From NCBI RefSeq assembly GCF_902497625.1, contig NZ_CABVGX010000009.1, positions 91,671 through 155,670 of the forward strand: DNA of 64,000 nt, written 5' to 3'. Of this stretch, positions 46,251-54,374 are shown one piece after another. Position 1 is the first letter of the stretch. Each line of letters starts with the position of its first letter. The notes under the pieces were generated by a model. That model searched no databases. It was not told the DNA's origin and saw nothing but the letters and a program-made list of their open reading frames with translations. This DNA is from Pseudomonas fluorescens. GTDB taxonomy: Bacteria > Pseudomonadota > Gammaproteobacteria > Pseudomonadales > Pseudomonadaceae. A program made the position numbers and the translations under genes.

Positions 46251-46267
46251 AGAACAAAAAAGAATAA
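46251..46267 (-). promoter_or_regulatory. Inverted copy of the TTATTCTTTTT motif upstream of ssuE
   Basis: On the minus strand TTATTCTTTTTTGTTCT matches the core of the elements at 43569 and 45374. It lies about 110 bases before ssuE in a strongly AT-rich stretch (46240-46310). Confidence 0.4.
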
Positions 46268-46374
46268 TCAAATGATTAAACATGATTTATAGATATATCA
46301 ATCGGCTGGTAAGGTCTTTCCATCGAAGCGAGATCGCACACTGCGAATCGCTGCACCGTTCAAGGAATATCTGA

Positions 46375-46968
46375 ATGTTGGTCGTCTCTCTCGGTGGCAG
46401 TCCCAGCCAGCGCTCGCGCTCCGGGGTGCTGCTGGAACGCTCGCAACGCTGGTTGCAGGAGCAAGGTGTGGAAGTGGTCAGTTACCGGATACGGGACTTT
46501 CCGGCCGAAGACTTGCTACACGCACGCTTCGACAGCCCGAAAGTCATCGACCTGCTGCAACAAATTGAAAATGCCGACGGCGTGGTGATCGCCACGCCGG
46601 TCTACAAGGCCTCATTCTCCGGTGCCCTGAAGACCTTGCTGGACTTGCTGCCTGAACGCGCACTGGCGCACAAAGTGGTGTTGCCCATCGCTACCGGTGG
46701 CAGCATCGCTCACATGCTCGCGGTCGATTACGCGCTCAAACCGGTGTTGTCGGCGTTGAAAGCTCAGGAAATGCTCCACGGCATTTTTGCCGTCGACAGC
46801 CAGATCGCTTACGGCGAAGGCAGCGCGCAGGCGCAACTGGCCCCGGAGCTGGAACAACGCCTGAACGAATCCCTGGACCTGTTTTTAAGCGCCATGGCCC
46901 GACGGCCGAAACCGCTTGATCCGAATGTGTTGAACGAACGTTTGTTAAGTGCCCGCTGGAGTATTTGA
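46375..46968 (+). CDS. ssuE: NADPH-dependent FMN reductase
   Basis: This 197-residue flavodoxin-fold enzyme supplies reduced FMN to the SsuD monooxygenase. [20 protein letters not shown] holds the phosphate loop, and [21 protein letters not shown] is the family flavin-binding region. CAAGGAATATCTG precedes the ATG. First gene of ssuEADCBF. Confidence 0.95.
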   Translation: MLVVSLGGSPSQRSRSGVLLERSQRWLQEQGVEVVSYRIRDFPAEDLLHARFDSPKVIDLLQQIENADGVVIATPVYKASFSGALKTLLDLLPERALAHKVVLPIATGGSIAHMLAVDYALKPVLSALKAQEMLHGIFAVDSQIAYGEGSAQAQLAPELEQRLNESLDLFLSAMARRPKPLDPNVLNERLLSARWSI

Positions 46969-47069
46969 GCCAGCATTCAAGCCACACCCGAATTTGAAAT
47001 ACTCATCTTACTCGCCCGCTAACGGGCAAGCAGGTGCAGCCAATACCCAACTGCAAAAAGGAGAGCGCT

Positions 47070-48050
47070 ATGCGCACTGTCATTTTGCGTCGTGGTCTGG
47101 TCGCTCTGTTTGCTGCGGCTGTGTCCTTCGGCGCCATTACTCAAGCTCAGGCCGAGACGTTGCGAATCGGTTATCAAAAGTACGGCACTCTGGTGCTGCT
47201 CAAAGCCAAAGGCACCCTGGAAAAACGTCTCGCCGCGCAAGGCGTGGACGTCAAATGGACTGAGTTCCCCGGCGGCCCGCAATTGCTTGAAGGCCTGAAC
47301 GTCGGCTCCATCGATTTTGGCGTCACCGGCGAAACGCCTCCGGTGTTTGCCCAGGCGGCTGGTGCGGATCTGCTCTACGTGGCGTACGAACCGCCGGCAC
47401 CGCACAGTGAAGCGATCCTGGTGCCGAAGGATTCACCGATCAAATCGGTGCAAGAACTCAAAGGTAAGAAGGTCGCCCTGAACAAAGGCTCCAACGTGCA
47501 CTACCTGCTGGTGCGGGCGCTGGAAGATGCCGGGCTCAAATACAGCGACATCCAGACCGTTTTCCTGCCTCCCGCCGATGCGCGTGCTGCCTTTGAGCGT
47601 GGCAGCGTAGACGCCTGGGTAATCTGGGACCCGTACCAGGCCGCCGCCGAACAGCAGCTGCAGGCGCACGCCTTGCGCGACGGCAAAGGCATCGTCGACA
47701 ACCATCAGTTCTACCTCGCGACCAAACCCTACGCACAGAAAAATCCTCAGGTGATTCAGACCCTGGTGGAAGAAGTGCGCGCCGTCGGCGAGTGGGCCCA
47801 GGCCAACCCTGAAGACGTCACCCGTCAGGTCGCGCCATTGCTTGGCCTGCCGGCGGACATCACTCTCACCTCGATGAAACGTCAGGGCTTCGGTGCCGTG
47901 TTCCTGACCCCGGAAGTGGTCGCCGCGCAACAGAAAATCGCCGACAGCTTCTATCAGCTCAAGCTGATTCCGAAGCCGCTCAGCATCAAAGACGTGATCT
48001 GGACGCCACCGGCCGCCGTTGCGCAAAGCTCAGCGACCAAAGCTCAGTAA
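47070..48050 (+). CDS. ssuA: Aliphatic sulfonate ABC transporter, periplasmic binding protein
   Basis: This 326-residue protein has a signal peptide (MRTVILRRGLVALFAAAVSF, cleaved after AQA) and the NrtA/SsuA/TauA fold: ETLRIGYQKYGTLVLLKAKGTLEKRL, FGVTGETPPVFAQAAGADLLY and DAWVIWDPYQAAAEQQ. It captures sulfonates for SsuBC. The start after AAAAGGAGAGCGCT is clear; the frame opens 12 codons earlier. About 100 bases after ssuE. Confidence 0.94.
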   Translation: MRTVILRRGLVALFAAAVSFGAITQAQAETLRIGYQKYGTLVLLKAKGTLEKRLAAQGVDVKWTEFPGGPQLLEGLNVGSIDFGVTGETPPVFAQAAGADLLYVAYEPPAPHSEAILVPKDSPIKSVQELKGKKVALNKGSNVHYLLVRALEDAGLKYSDIQTVFLPPADARAAFERGSVDAWVIWDPYQAAAEQQLQAHALRDGKGIVDNHQFYLATKPYAQKNPQVIQTLVEEVRAVGEWAQANPEDVTRQVAPLLGLPADITLTSMKRQGFGAVFLTPEVVAAQQKIADSFYQLKLIPKPLSIKDVIWTPPAAVAQSSATKAQ

Positions 48051-48089
48051 GCAAAGCCCCGTCATTCGATTCCCCAAGGAGACCACTCC

Positions 48090-49238
48090 ATGAGCCTCAA
48101 TATTTTCTGGTTCCTGCCTACCCACGGCGATGGCCATTACCTCGGCACTTCAGAGGGCGCGCGCGCCGTCGACCACGGTTACTTGCAACAGATCGCGCAA
48201 GCGGCTGATCGCTTGGGTTTTGGCGGAGTGCTGATCCCCACGGGCCGCTCCTGCGAAGATTCGTGGCTGGTCGCCGCGTCGCTGATTCCAGTGACTCAGC
48301 GCCTGAAGTTTCTGGTCGCGTTGCGCCCCGGGATCATTTCCCCGACGGTCGCTGCGCGTCAGGCGGCCACGCTGGATCGCCTGTCCGGTGGCCGCGCGTT
48401 GTTCAACCTGGTCACCGGCGGTGATCCGGAAGAACTGGCCGGCGACGGTTTGTTCCTGACGCACGAAGAACGTTATCAAGCCTCGGTGGAATTCACCCGC
48501 ATCTGGCGCCGCGTGCTGGAAGGTGAAACCGTCGATTACGACGGTCAGCACATCAGCGTGAAAGGCGCCAAGCTGCTCTATCCGCCGATCCAGCAACCGC
48601 GTCCGCCGCTGTACTTTGGCGGCTCCTCGGAAGCGGCCCAGGATCTGGCGGCAGAGCAAGTGGAGATGGTCCTGACCTGGGGCGAACCGCCGGCCGCCGT
48701 TGCGGAGAAAATCGAACAGGTGCGTGCCAAGGCCGCCAAGCTCGGTCGCACTGTGCGCTTCGGCATTCGTCTGCATGTGATCGTTCGTGAAACCAATGCC
48801 GAAGCCTGGCAAGCGGCGGATCGCCTGATTTCTCATCTGGATGACGACACCATCGCCCGCGCCCAGGCGTCACTGGCACGGTTCGATTCGGTCGGCCAGC
48901 AACGCATGGCGGCGCTGCACGGCGGCAGTCGCGACAACCTCGAAGTCAGTCCCAACCTGTGGGCCGGCGTCGGCCTGGTGCGCGGTGGTGCCGGTACGGC
49001 ATTGGTCGGCGATGGCCCGACCGTGGCCGCTCGCGTAAAGGAATACGCAGACCTGGGCATCGATACCTTCATCTTCTCCGGTTATCCGCACCTGGAAGAG
49101 TCGTACCGGGTCGCCGAGCTGCTGTTCCCGCACCTCGACATCGAGCGCCCGCAGCTGCCGCAAGGCGCCAACTACGTCAGCCCGTTCGGTGAGATGGTCG
49201 CCAACGACATTCTCCCCAAAGCCGCGTCGCAGAGCTGA
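48090..49238 (+). CDS. ssuD: FMNH2-dependent alkanesulfonate monooxygenase
   Basis: This 382-residue luciferase-like enzyme splits C1 and longer alkanesulfonates into aldehyde and sulfite. The start [19 protein letters not shown] and the stretches [40 protein letters not shown] and [21 protein letters not shown] are SsuD-typical; the reactive Cys near residue 54 (RSCED) is conserved in the group. CAAGGAGACCACTCC precedes the ATG. It relies on SsuE for reduced flavin. Confidence 0.96.
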   Translation: MSLNIFWFLPTHGDGHYLGTSEGARAVDHGYLQQIAQAADRLGFGGVLIPTGRSCEDSWLVAASLIPVTQRLKFLVALRPGIISPTVAARQAATLDRLSGGRALFNLVTGGDPEELAGDGLFLTHEERYQASVEFTRIWRRVLEGETVDYDGQHISVKGAKLLYPPIQQPRPPLYFGGSSEAAQDLAAEQVEMVLTWGEPPAAVAEKIEQVRAKAAKLGRTVRFGIRLHVIVRETNAEAWQAADRLISHLDDDTIARAQASLARFDSVGQQRMAALHGGSRDNLEVSPNLWAGVGLVRGGAGTALVGDGPTVAARVKEYADLGIDTFIFSGYPHLEESYRVAELLFPHLDIERPQLPQGANYVSPFGEMVANDILPKAASQS

Positions 49239-49246
49239 GGCGCGTC

Positions 49247-50029
49247 ATGAAGAAAATCATCCACAGCCTTGCGCCCTGGGCGTTGCCGGTTTTGCTGCTG
49301 GCGGTGTGGCAGCTGTCGGTGTCGGCGGGCTGGCTGTCGACCCGGATTTTGCCGGCGCCGATCGCGGTGATCGAAGCCGGTATCAGCCTGGTGCAGAGCG
49401 GCGAAATCTGGACGCATCTGGCGATCAGTGGCTGGCGTGCGGCGCTGGGTTTTACCATTGGCGGCAGCCTCGGCCTGGTGCTGGGTTTCATCACCGGCCT
49501 GTCGAAATGGGGTGAACGCCTGCTCGACAGCTCGGTGCAGATGATCCGCAACGTTCCGCACCTGGCGCTGATTCCGCTGGTGATTTTGTGGTTCGGCATC
49601 GACGAGTCGGCGAAGATTTTTCTGGTGGCGCTGGGTACGTTGTTTCCGATCTACCTCAACACTTACCACGGCATTCGCAACGTTGATCCGGCGCTGGTGG
49701 AGATGGCGCGCAGTTACGGCTTGTCCGGATTCAGCCTGTTCCGCCAAGTGATTTTGCCGGGTGCGTTGCCTTCGATTCTGGTCGGCGTACGTTTCGCCCT
49801 GGGCTTTATGTGGCTGACGCTGATCGTCGCGGAAACCATTTCCGCAAGCTCTGGCATCGGCTATCTGGCCATGAATGCCCGAGAGTTCTTACAGACGGAT
49901 GTGGTGGTGCTGGCGATTCTTCTGTACGCGGTGCTCGGCAAGCTGGCCGACCTTGCGGCCCGTGGTCTGGAGCGTGTCTGGTTGCGCTGGCATCCGGCGT
50001 ATCAGGTTGCCAAGGGAGGTGTCGAATGA
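49247..50029 (+). CDS. ssuC: Aliphatic sulfonate ABC transporter, permease
   Basis: This 260-residue inner-membrane permease has about six membrane segments and the EAA-type loop [27 protein letters not shown]. It should act as a homodimer with SsuB. Starts eight bases after ssuD; the stop overlaps the ssuB start as ATGA. Confidence 0.94.
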   Translation: MKKIIHSLAPWALPVLLLAVWQLSVSAGWLSTRILPAPIAVIEAGISLVQSGEIWTHLAISGWRAALGFTIGGSLGLVLGFITGLSKWGERLLDSSVQMIRNVPHLALIPLVILWFGIDESAKIFLVALGTLFPIYLNTYHGIRNVDPALVEMARSYGLSGFSLFRQVILPGALPSILVGVRFALGFMWLTLIVAETISASSGIGYLAMNAREFLQTDVVVLAILLYAVLGKLADLAARGLERVWLRWHPAYQVAKGGVE

Positions 50030-50832
50030 CGGCTCAACAACCCCCACGTCTATTGCGCGGGATACCGCTGGCGGTGCGCAAACTGCAAAAAACCTTTGGC
50101 TCGCGACAGGTGTTGCGCGGCATCGATTTGCACATTCCGGCCGGTCAATTTGTGGCCGTGGTCGGTCGCAGCGGTTGTGGCAAAAGCACGTTGCTGCGCT
50201 TGCTCGCCGGGCTTGATAAACCTAGTGGTGGTGAATTGCTCGCGGGCTCCGCCGCGTTGACTGACGCGCGCGAAGAGACGCGGCTGATGTTCCAGGAAGC
50301 GCGGCTGCTGCCGTGGAAAAAAGTCATCGACAACGTCGGTCTCGGCTTGTCCGGGAACTGGCGGCCGCAAGCGCTGGAAGCCTTGGAATCAGTCGGTCTG
50401 GCGGATCGCGCCAACGAGTGGCCGGCGGCACTCTCCGGTGGGCAGAAGCAGCGTGTGGCGCTGGCCCGCGCGTTGATTCATCAGCCGCGCTTGCTGCTGC
50501 TGGACGAGCCCTTGGGCGCACTGGATGCGCTGACTCGAATTGAAATGCAGCAACTGATCGAGCGGCTGTGGCAGAAGCACGGTTTCACCGTGTTGCTGGT
50601 GACCCACGACGTCAGTGAAGCGGTGGCGATTGCCGATCGGGTGATCCTGATCGAAGAGGGCGAAGTCGGCCTCGACTTGCACGTAGAACTGCCGCGCCCC
50701 CGAGTGCGTGGCTCTCATCGACTGGCGACGCTGGAAACCGAAGTGCTCAACCGCGTCCTCGCATTACCCGGCCAACCGCCGGAACCGGAACCCGTTTCAC
50801 CCCTGCCCACGCAGTTGCGTTGGGCGCAATAG
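50026..50832 (+). CDS. ssuB: Aliphatic sulfonate ABC transporter, ATP-binding protein
   Basis: This 268-residue ATPase has Walker [20 protein letters not shown]-loop [14 protein letters not shown], signature [15 protein letters not shown], Walker [13 protein letters not shown] and the switch His in [11 protein letters not shown], of the nitrate/sulfonate/taurine type. The start [17 protein letters not shown] follows GGGAGGTGTCGA and overlaps ssuC by four bases. The C-terminal tail (about 235-268) is Pro/Arg rich. Confidence 0.95.
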   Translation: MTAQQPPRLLRGIPLAVRKLQKTFGSRQVLRGIDLHIPAGQFVAVVGRSGCGKSTLLRLLAGLDKPSGGELLAGSAALTDAREETRLMFQEARLLPWKKVIDNVGLGLSGNWRPQALEALESVGLADRANEWPAALSGGQKQRVALARALIHQPRLLLLDEPLGALDALTRIEMQQLIERLWQKHGFTVLLVTHDVSEAVAIADRVILIEEGEVGLDLHVELPRPRVRGSHRLATLETEVLNRVLALPGQPPEPEPVSPLPTQLRWAQ

Positions 50833-50839
50833 AAGCAGC

Positions 50840-50911
50840 GGCAAGTTGCAAGCTTCAAGCTGCAAGTGGATTGGATTGCTTTTACTTGCAGCTTGAGGCT
50901 TGCCACTTGCA
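50840..50911. repeat. Palindromic repeat, GCAAGTTGCAAGCTTCAAGC type, within ssu operon
   Basis: GGCAAGTTGCAAGCTTCAAG faces CTTGCAGCTTGAGGCTTGCC and CACTTGC. Located between ssuB and ssuF, 28 bases before the ssuF start. Its CTTGAGGCTTG piece is like the 7-bp tandem array at 41454. Confidence 0.8.
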
Positions 50912-50938
50912 TCTCATGTCGACCTTAGGAGAAATCGT

Positions 50939-51154
50939 ATGACGATCAAAGCCATTAACGTTCGTAACCAGTTCAAAGGCCACATCAAGGAAATCGTGCT
51001 GGGTGACGTGCTCTCGGAAATCGACGTGCAGACCGCCTCGGGCATCGTCACTTCAGTGATTACCACGCGCTCGGTGAAGGAGTTGGAGCTGGTGGTCGGT
51101 AGCGAGGTGATTGCGTTTGTGAAATCCACCGAAGTGTCGATCGCCAAGTTGTGA
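50939..51154 (+). CDS. ssuF: SsuF, molbindin-type (TOBE) protein
   Basis: This 71-residue protein is one TOBE domain: MTIKAINVRNQFKGHIKEIVLG, then DVLSEIDVQTASGIVTSVITTRSVKELEL and EVIAFVKSTEVSIAKL. This is the molbindin fold that binds oxyanions; in P. putida ssuF was reported to be needed for growth on arylsulfonates (recalled). TTAGGAGAAATCGT precedes the ATG. Final gene of the ssu operon, with a terminator 17 bases later. Confidence 0.93.
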   Translation: MTIKAINVRNQFKGHIKEIVLGDVLSEIDVQTASGIVTSVITTRSVKELELVVGSEVIAFVKSTEVSIAKL

Positions 51155-51170
51155 TCCATGCGCCACCTAT

Positions 51171-51206
51171 AGCCCCGAACGGCACAAGCCTTTCGGGGTT
51201 TTTTTA
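51171..51206 (+). terminator. Rho-independent terminator after ssuF
   Basis: CCCCGAA (51173-51179) pairs with TTCGGGG (51192-51198), then seven T. Confidence 0.92.
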
Positions 51207-51237
51207 TGCGTGTGAACAGGTCATGTCAGCGGCGCGG

Positions 51238-51332
51238 CCATCGCGAGCAGGCTCGCTCCCACAGGGATTTTTGTCGTACTCAAATGCTTTGTTCGCCGAA
51301 GATCCACTGTGGGAGCGAGCCTGCTCGCGATG
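51238..51332. repeat. REP pair, GTGGGAGCGAGCCTGCTCGCGA family
   Basis: CCATCGCGAGCAGGCTCGCT and GTGGGAGCGAGCCTGCTCGC face each other between ssuF and the TetR gene. Confidence 0.92.
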
Positions 51333-51356
51333 ACGCCGTAGGAGCCGCCACGCAGA

Positions 51357-51995
51357 TCAGGTTGAAACCGTGCGCTTTGGCAGATACGGCGGCAGATAGA
51401 GCCCAAGGTACGCATCAAACACCCGCATCCCTTCTTCTGCCATGCGCGGGGTAATCTGTCCGTGCTGCTGCACCGAGCGCGCGTACACCCGATCCCCTAG
51501 CTCCATGGCCAGCGCAAACACATCGACATCGGTCGGCAGTTTCGGCAGTTCGAAATGGTGATCGAACAGCTTGTGCATCAAATCGCCCAGTTCAATGTCG
51601 TGCTGACGGTCGGCCTGAGTCACTTCGGTCAAGCCATGCTGGGCGAGGATCAACTGCCGCGCGGCGGCATCTCCTTCGTAAATCTCCAGCATGCGCTGTT
51701 CGACCAGGCGCGAGAGGTCGTGCCAGTTGCGCAGCGCATCGTGATCGATGGGTGCTTGCAGACAGGCGCGGAAAGCGCCGTGAACGTCGGCGGTCAGCGC
51801 TTCGAGCAGGGCCGGAACGCTCGCGAAAAAGTGGTAGACGGAGGAGGGCGGAATCTCCGCGCGCTCGGCTACGCTGTAAATCGACAGGCTGGCCACGCCC
51901 TCGGCCGCCAGCAGCGTGCGCGCGGCGTCGAGTATCGAATCGATCCGCGCCTGACTGCGGGCGCGGGGTTTGCGAACGGTGGCGATGCGCGTCAT
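51357..51995 (-). CDS. TetR-family transcriptional regulator
   Basis: This 212-residue DNA-binding protein shows the TetR helix-turn-helix: SQARIDSILDAARTLLAAEG, then LSIYSVAERAEIPPSSVYHFFASVPALLEAL. The C-terminal ligand domain (70-212) is not recognisable. The start MTRIATVRKPRARSQ follows CAGGAGTCTCCA. Neighbours are ssuF and spuI, each with its own terminator, so its target is unclear; it may control itself or spuI. Monocistronic. Confidence 0.9.
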   Translation of the reverse strand: MTRIATVRKPRARSQARIDSILDAARTLLAAEGVASLSIYSVAERAEIPPSSVYHFFASVPALLEALTADVHGAFRACLQAPIDHDALRNWHDLSRLVEQRMLEIYEGDAAARQLILAQHGLTEVTQADRQHDIELGDLMHKLFDHHFELPKLPTDVDVFALAMELGDRVYARSVQQHGQITPRMAEEGMRVFDAYLGLYLPPYLPKRTVST

Positions 51996-52070
51996 TGGAG
52001 ACTCCTGCGGGGGCAGGGGGCATTGTACGCAGAGCGCAGAGATGTTCCACATCCCCTGTGCCGGGGGGTC

Positions 52071-52163
52071 TTATTGGTGAAGGGGTTTCGCTGTGGTGAG
52101 GGAGTTCTTTGTGGTGAGGGGGGTTCGCTGTAGTGAGGAGTTCTTTGTGGTGAGGGGGTCTAC
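52071..52163. repeat. Degenerate 17-20 bp tandem array made of a REP edge
   Basis: Units TTCGCTGTGGTGAGGGAG, TTCTTTGTGGTGAGGGGGG, TTCGCTGTAGTGAGGAG and TTCTTTGTGGTGAGGGGGTC lead straight into the REP left arm CTGTGGCGAGGGGG, of which each unit is a variant. Confidence 0.9.
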
Positions 52164-52300
52164 CTGTGGCGAGGGGGTTTACCCCCGTAGGAGTGCGCAG
52201 CGCTCCCTCTATAGTCCATTCTGGTCAGTCAGGCATACCGCGTTGACTGTTCATGGGAGCGCTGCGCACTCCAACGGGGGTAAAGCCCCTCGCCACAGGG
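52164..52300. repeat. REP pair, TGTGGCGAGGGGG family
   Basis: CTGTGGCGAGGGGGTTTACC faces AAAGCCCCTCGCCACAG; inner arms AGGAGTGCGCAGCGCTCCCT and GGGAGCGCTGCGCACTCC. Confidence 0.92.
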
Positions 52301-52340
52301 ATTGAGTGCTGACCATGGTTAGAAGGTCTATCTGAGCCAT

Positions 52341-52380
52341 AAAAAAACGCCGCAGGCTGTGAGGCCGGCGACGTTCTTTT
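52341..52380 (-). terminator. Rho-independent terminator after spuI
   Basis: On the minus strand a 12-bp stem with two mismatches (AACGTCGCCGGC with GCCTGCGGCGTT) is followed by seven T. Confidence 0.75.
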
Positions 52381-52393
52381 TTACTGCACCCGC

Positions 52394-53770
52394 TTACACG
52401 GTGTGCAGGTACCAGTTGTATTCAAGGTCGGAGATGGAGTGTTCGAACTCCTCCAGCTCACTTTCCTTGCAGGCCACGAAGATATCGATGTATTTCGGAT
52501 CGATATATTTGGCCATGACTTCGCTGTCGTCCAGCTCGCGCAATGCGTCGCGCAGGTTGTTCGGCAGGCTCTGCTCGTTCTGCTCGTAGCTGTTGCCTTC
52601 AACCGGTGCCCCCGGCTCGATCTTGTTGGTCAGACCGTGGTGCACGCCTGCCAGAACCGAAGCCATCAGCAGATACGGGTTGGCGTCAGCGCCGGCCACA
52701 CGGTGCTCGATACGCACAGCGTCCGAGGAACCGGTCGGCACGCGGATCGCCACCGTGCGGTTATCCAGGCCCCAGCACGGCGAGTTCGGCACATAGAACT
52801 GTGCGCCGAAACGACGGTAGGAGTTGACGTTCGGGCAGAGAAAAGCCATCTGCGCGGGCAGGGTCTCGAGCACACCGCCGATCGCGTGACGCAGTGCGGC
52901 GTTCTGCTCGGGATCCTCGCTGGCAAAAATATTTTTGCCTTCTTTATCAAGAATCGAAATGTGTACGTGCAGACCATTGCCGGCCTGGCCCGGGTAAGGC
53001 TTGGCCATGAAAGTGGTGTCCATTTCATGGTCGTAGGCAATGTTCTTGATCAGACGCTTGAGCAGTACCGCGTAGTCGCACGCCTTGATCGGGTCGGCGA
53101 CGTGGTGCAGGTTCACTTCGAACTGCGCCGGGGCACTTTCCTTGACGATTGCGTCGGCAGGTATGCCTTGCTCTTTGGCACCTTCCAGAATGTCCTGGAG
53201 GCAGTCGACGTATTCGTCGAGGTCGTCGATCAGGTAGACCTGAGTCGAATGCGGGCGCTTGCCGGATACCGGCGAGCGTGGCGGCTGCGGACGACCGTTC
53301 ACGTTTTCCTGGTCGATCAGGTAAAACTCCAGCTCGAACGCGGCGCAGATGGTCAAGCCCATCTCGTCGAACTTACGAACGACATTGGCCAGCACTTCCC
53401 GCGGGTCAGCGAAGAACGGCTGGCCTTCAAGTTCGTGCATGGTCATCAACAGTTGCGCGGTAGGGCGCTTCTGCCAAGGTTCATTGCACAGAGTGTCGGG
53501 GATTGGATAGCAGATACGGTCAGCATCGCCGATGTCCAGACCCAGGCCGGTGCTTTCCACCGTCGAGCCATTGATATCCAGAGCAAATAGGGAGGCCGGC
53601 AGGTTGATGCCTTTCTCGTAAACCTTGTGGAGACTGGTGCGTTCGATGCGCTTGCCGCGCACCACACCATTCATATCCGCAATCAGAAGGTCAACGTACA
53701 GAACCTCAGGATGTTCCTTAAGGAACGCGTTCGCTTCGTTAAGCTGAACGGCACGCGGGGGTACCGACAT
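52394..53770 (-). CDS. spuI: Glutamate-putrescine ligase (gamma-glutamylpolyamine synthetase), SpuI-type
   Basis: This 458-residue glutamine-synthetase-family enzyme joins glutamate to putrescine or other polyamines with ATP. Motifs: YVDLLIADMNGVVRGKRI at the start, GLTICAAFELEFYLID, AQFEVNLHHVADPI, MAKPYPGQAGNGLHVHIS, and the C-terminal NRTVAIRVPTGSSDAVRIEHR. It lacks the adenylylation loop of true GlnA. Divergent from the spuA remnant, where PAO1 also places spuI. Could be called puuA or pauA; the exact polyamine is not decidable by eye. Confidence 0.88.
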   Translation of the reverse strand: MSVPPRAVQLNEANAFLKEHPEVLYVDLLIADMNGVVRGKRIERTSLHKVYEKGINLPASLFALDINGSTVESTGLGLDIGDADRICYPIPDTLCNEPWQKRPTAQLLMTMHELEGQPFFADPREVLANVVRKFDEMGLTICAAFELEFYLIDQENVNGRPQPPRSPVSGKRPHSTQVYLIDDLDEYVDCLQDILEGAKEQGIPADAIVKESAPAQFEVNLHHVADPIKACDYAVLLKRLIKNIAYDHEMDTTFMAKPYPGQAGNGLHVHISILDKEGKNIFASEDPEQNAALRHAIGGVLETLPAQMAFLCPNVNSYRRFGAQFYVPNSPCWGLDNRTVAIRVPTGSSDAVRIEHRVAGADANPYLLMASVLAGVHHGLTNKIEPGAPVEGNSYEQNEQSLPNNLRDALRELDDSEVMAKYIDPKYIDIFVACKESELEEFEHSISDLEYNWYLHTV

Positions 53771-54049
53771 GATGCAACACCTTTGTTGTTAAAAATATCA
53801 ATCATTGATCTCTTCGGGTTTCAGTCAACCCGAACGGCATGCCGAAGTCAAGCGAGGCCTTTTTTGCCCTAAAAAAGCGCTCACAGGGCAATTTTGAGGC
53901 ACTTTGGGGCGTTTTTATGTCATTGAGCGCTTTGCCGGCTGCGGGCTTGAGCGGGCCGTGTTGTATTTTTTACGGGGGTGTTGTGTAAAAAAATGAACAA
54001 GGCTAAGCTCCGATTCAAACCCATAACAGCAATAATACCGGGGTGCTTC
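53771..54049. other. Divergent control region spuI / spuA remnant
   Basis: 279 bases, AT-rich with several T-runs (CTTTTTTG, GTTTTTATG, ATTTTTTAC). It should hold the promoters for spuI and for the spu operon. No certain -35/-10 pair or operator was identified, and no sigma-54 site passes the GG-N10-GC spacing. Confidence 0.5.
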
Positions 54050-54337
54050 ATGTCTCGCCTGCCGTTGATCGGCGTCACCTCCTGCCCGCTGCAGGGCTTT
54101 GTGCCGGCAGCGTCCGATATTCTGGACGGGCTCGATGGCAGTCTGGTTACCGGCGCTTCTTCCAATATAGAACTCTTTTTCGAGCACGGCTCGGCCATTG
54201 CGTCGTACGTTGCTCATGATTCTGCACGCGCAAACCCTACAATGTCTTTCCACGCTACTGTCGAGGCGGGTATTCGTGCGCGGCAACCACAGTGGCAATC
54301 TGTACCAAGCGACGCCCACGCGTCAAACAACGCCTGA
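54050..54337 (+). pseudogene. spuA/puuD remnant (gamma-glutamyl-GABA hydrolase, internally deleted and truncated)
   Basis: A 95-codon frame whose start MSRLPLIGVTSC and stretch ASDILDGLDGSLVTGASSNIE, then AHDSARA and ATVEAGI, match the N-terminal third of class-I glutamine-amidotransferase-like PuuD/SpuA. The roughly 30 residues that normally lie between these two pieces (with the HxYH region) are missing, and sequence identity ends after VEAGI; the last 20 residues are unrelated. The catalytic Cys (GICRG) and His-Glu are absent, so it cannot hydrolyse gamma-glutamyl compounds. Family length is about 250. It sits in the spuA position before spuB. Confidence 0.75.
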
Positions 54338-54374
54338 CTTACAAGAGTCAGGAAACTCAGCCTAAGAGGCATTT

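Larger units (their letters stand above)
51996..52393. other. Repeat-filled gap between the TetR gene and spuI
   Basis: About 400 bases, almost wholly a degenerate tandem array (52071-52163), a REP pair (52164-52300) and the spuI terminator (52341-52380). Promoter sequence for the TetR gene must lie at 51996-52070. No gene is present. Confidence 0.8.

Noticed and set aside
53771..54049. Sigma-54 promoter in the spuI/spuA region
   Set aside because: GG and GC pairs occur with 8 or 9 bases between them instead of 10.
53978..54049. 24-codon upward extension of the spuA remnant
   Set aside because: The extension has no family match, and MSRLPLIGVT is the known PuuD/SpuA start.
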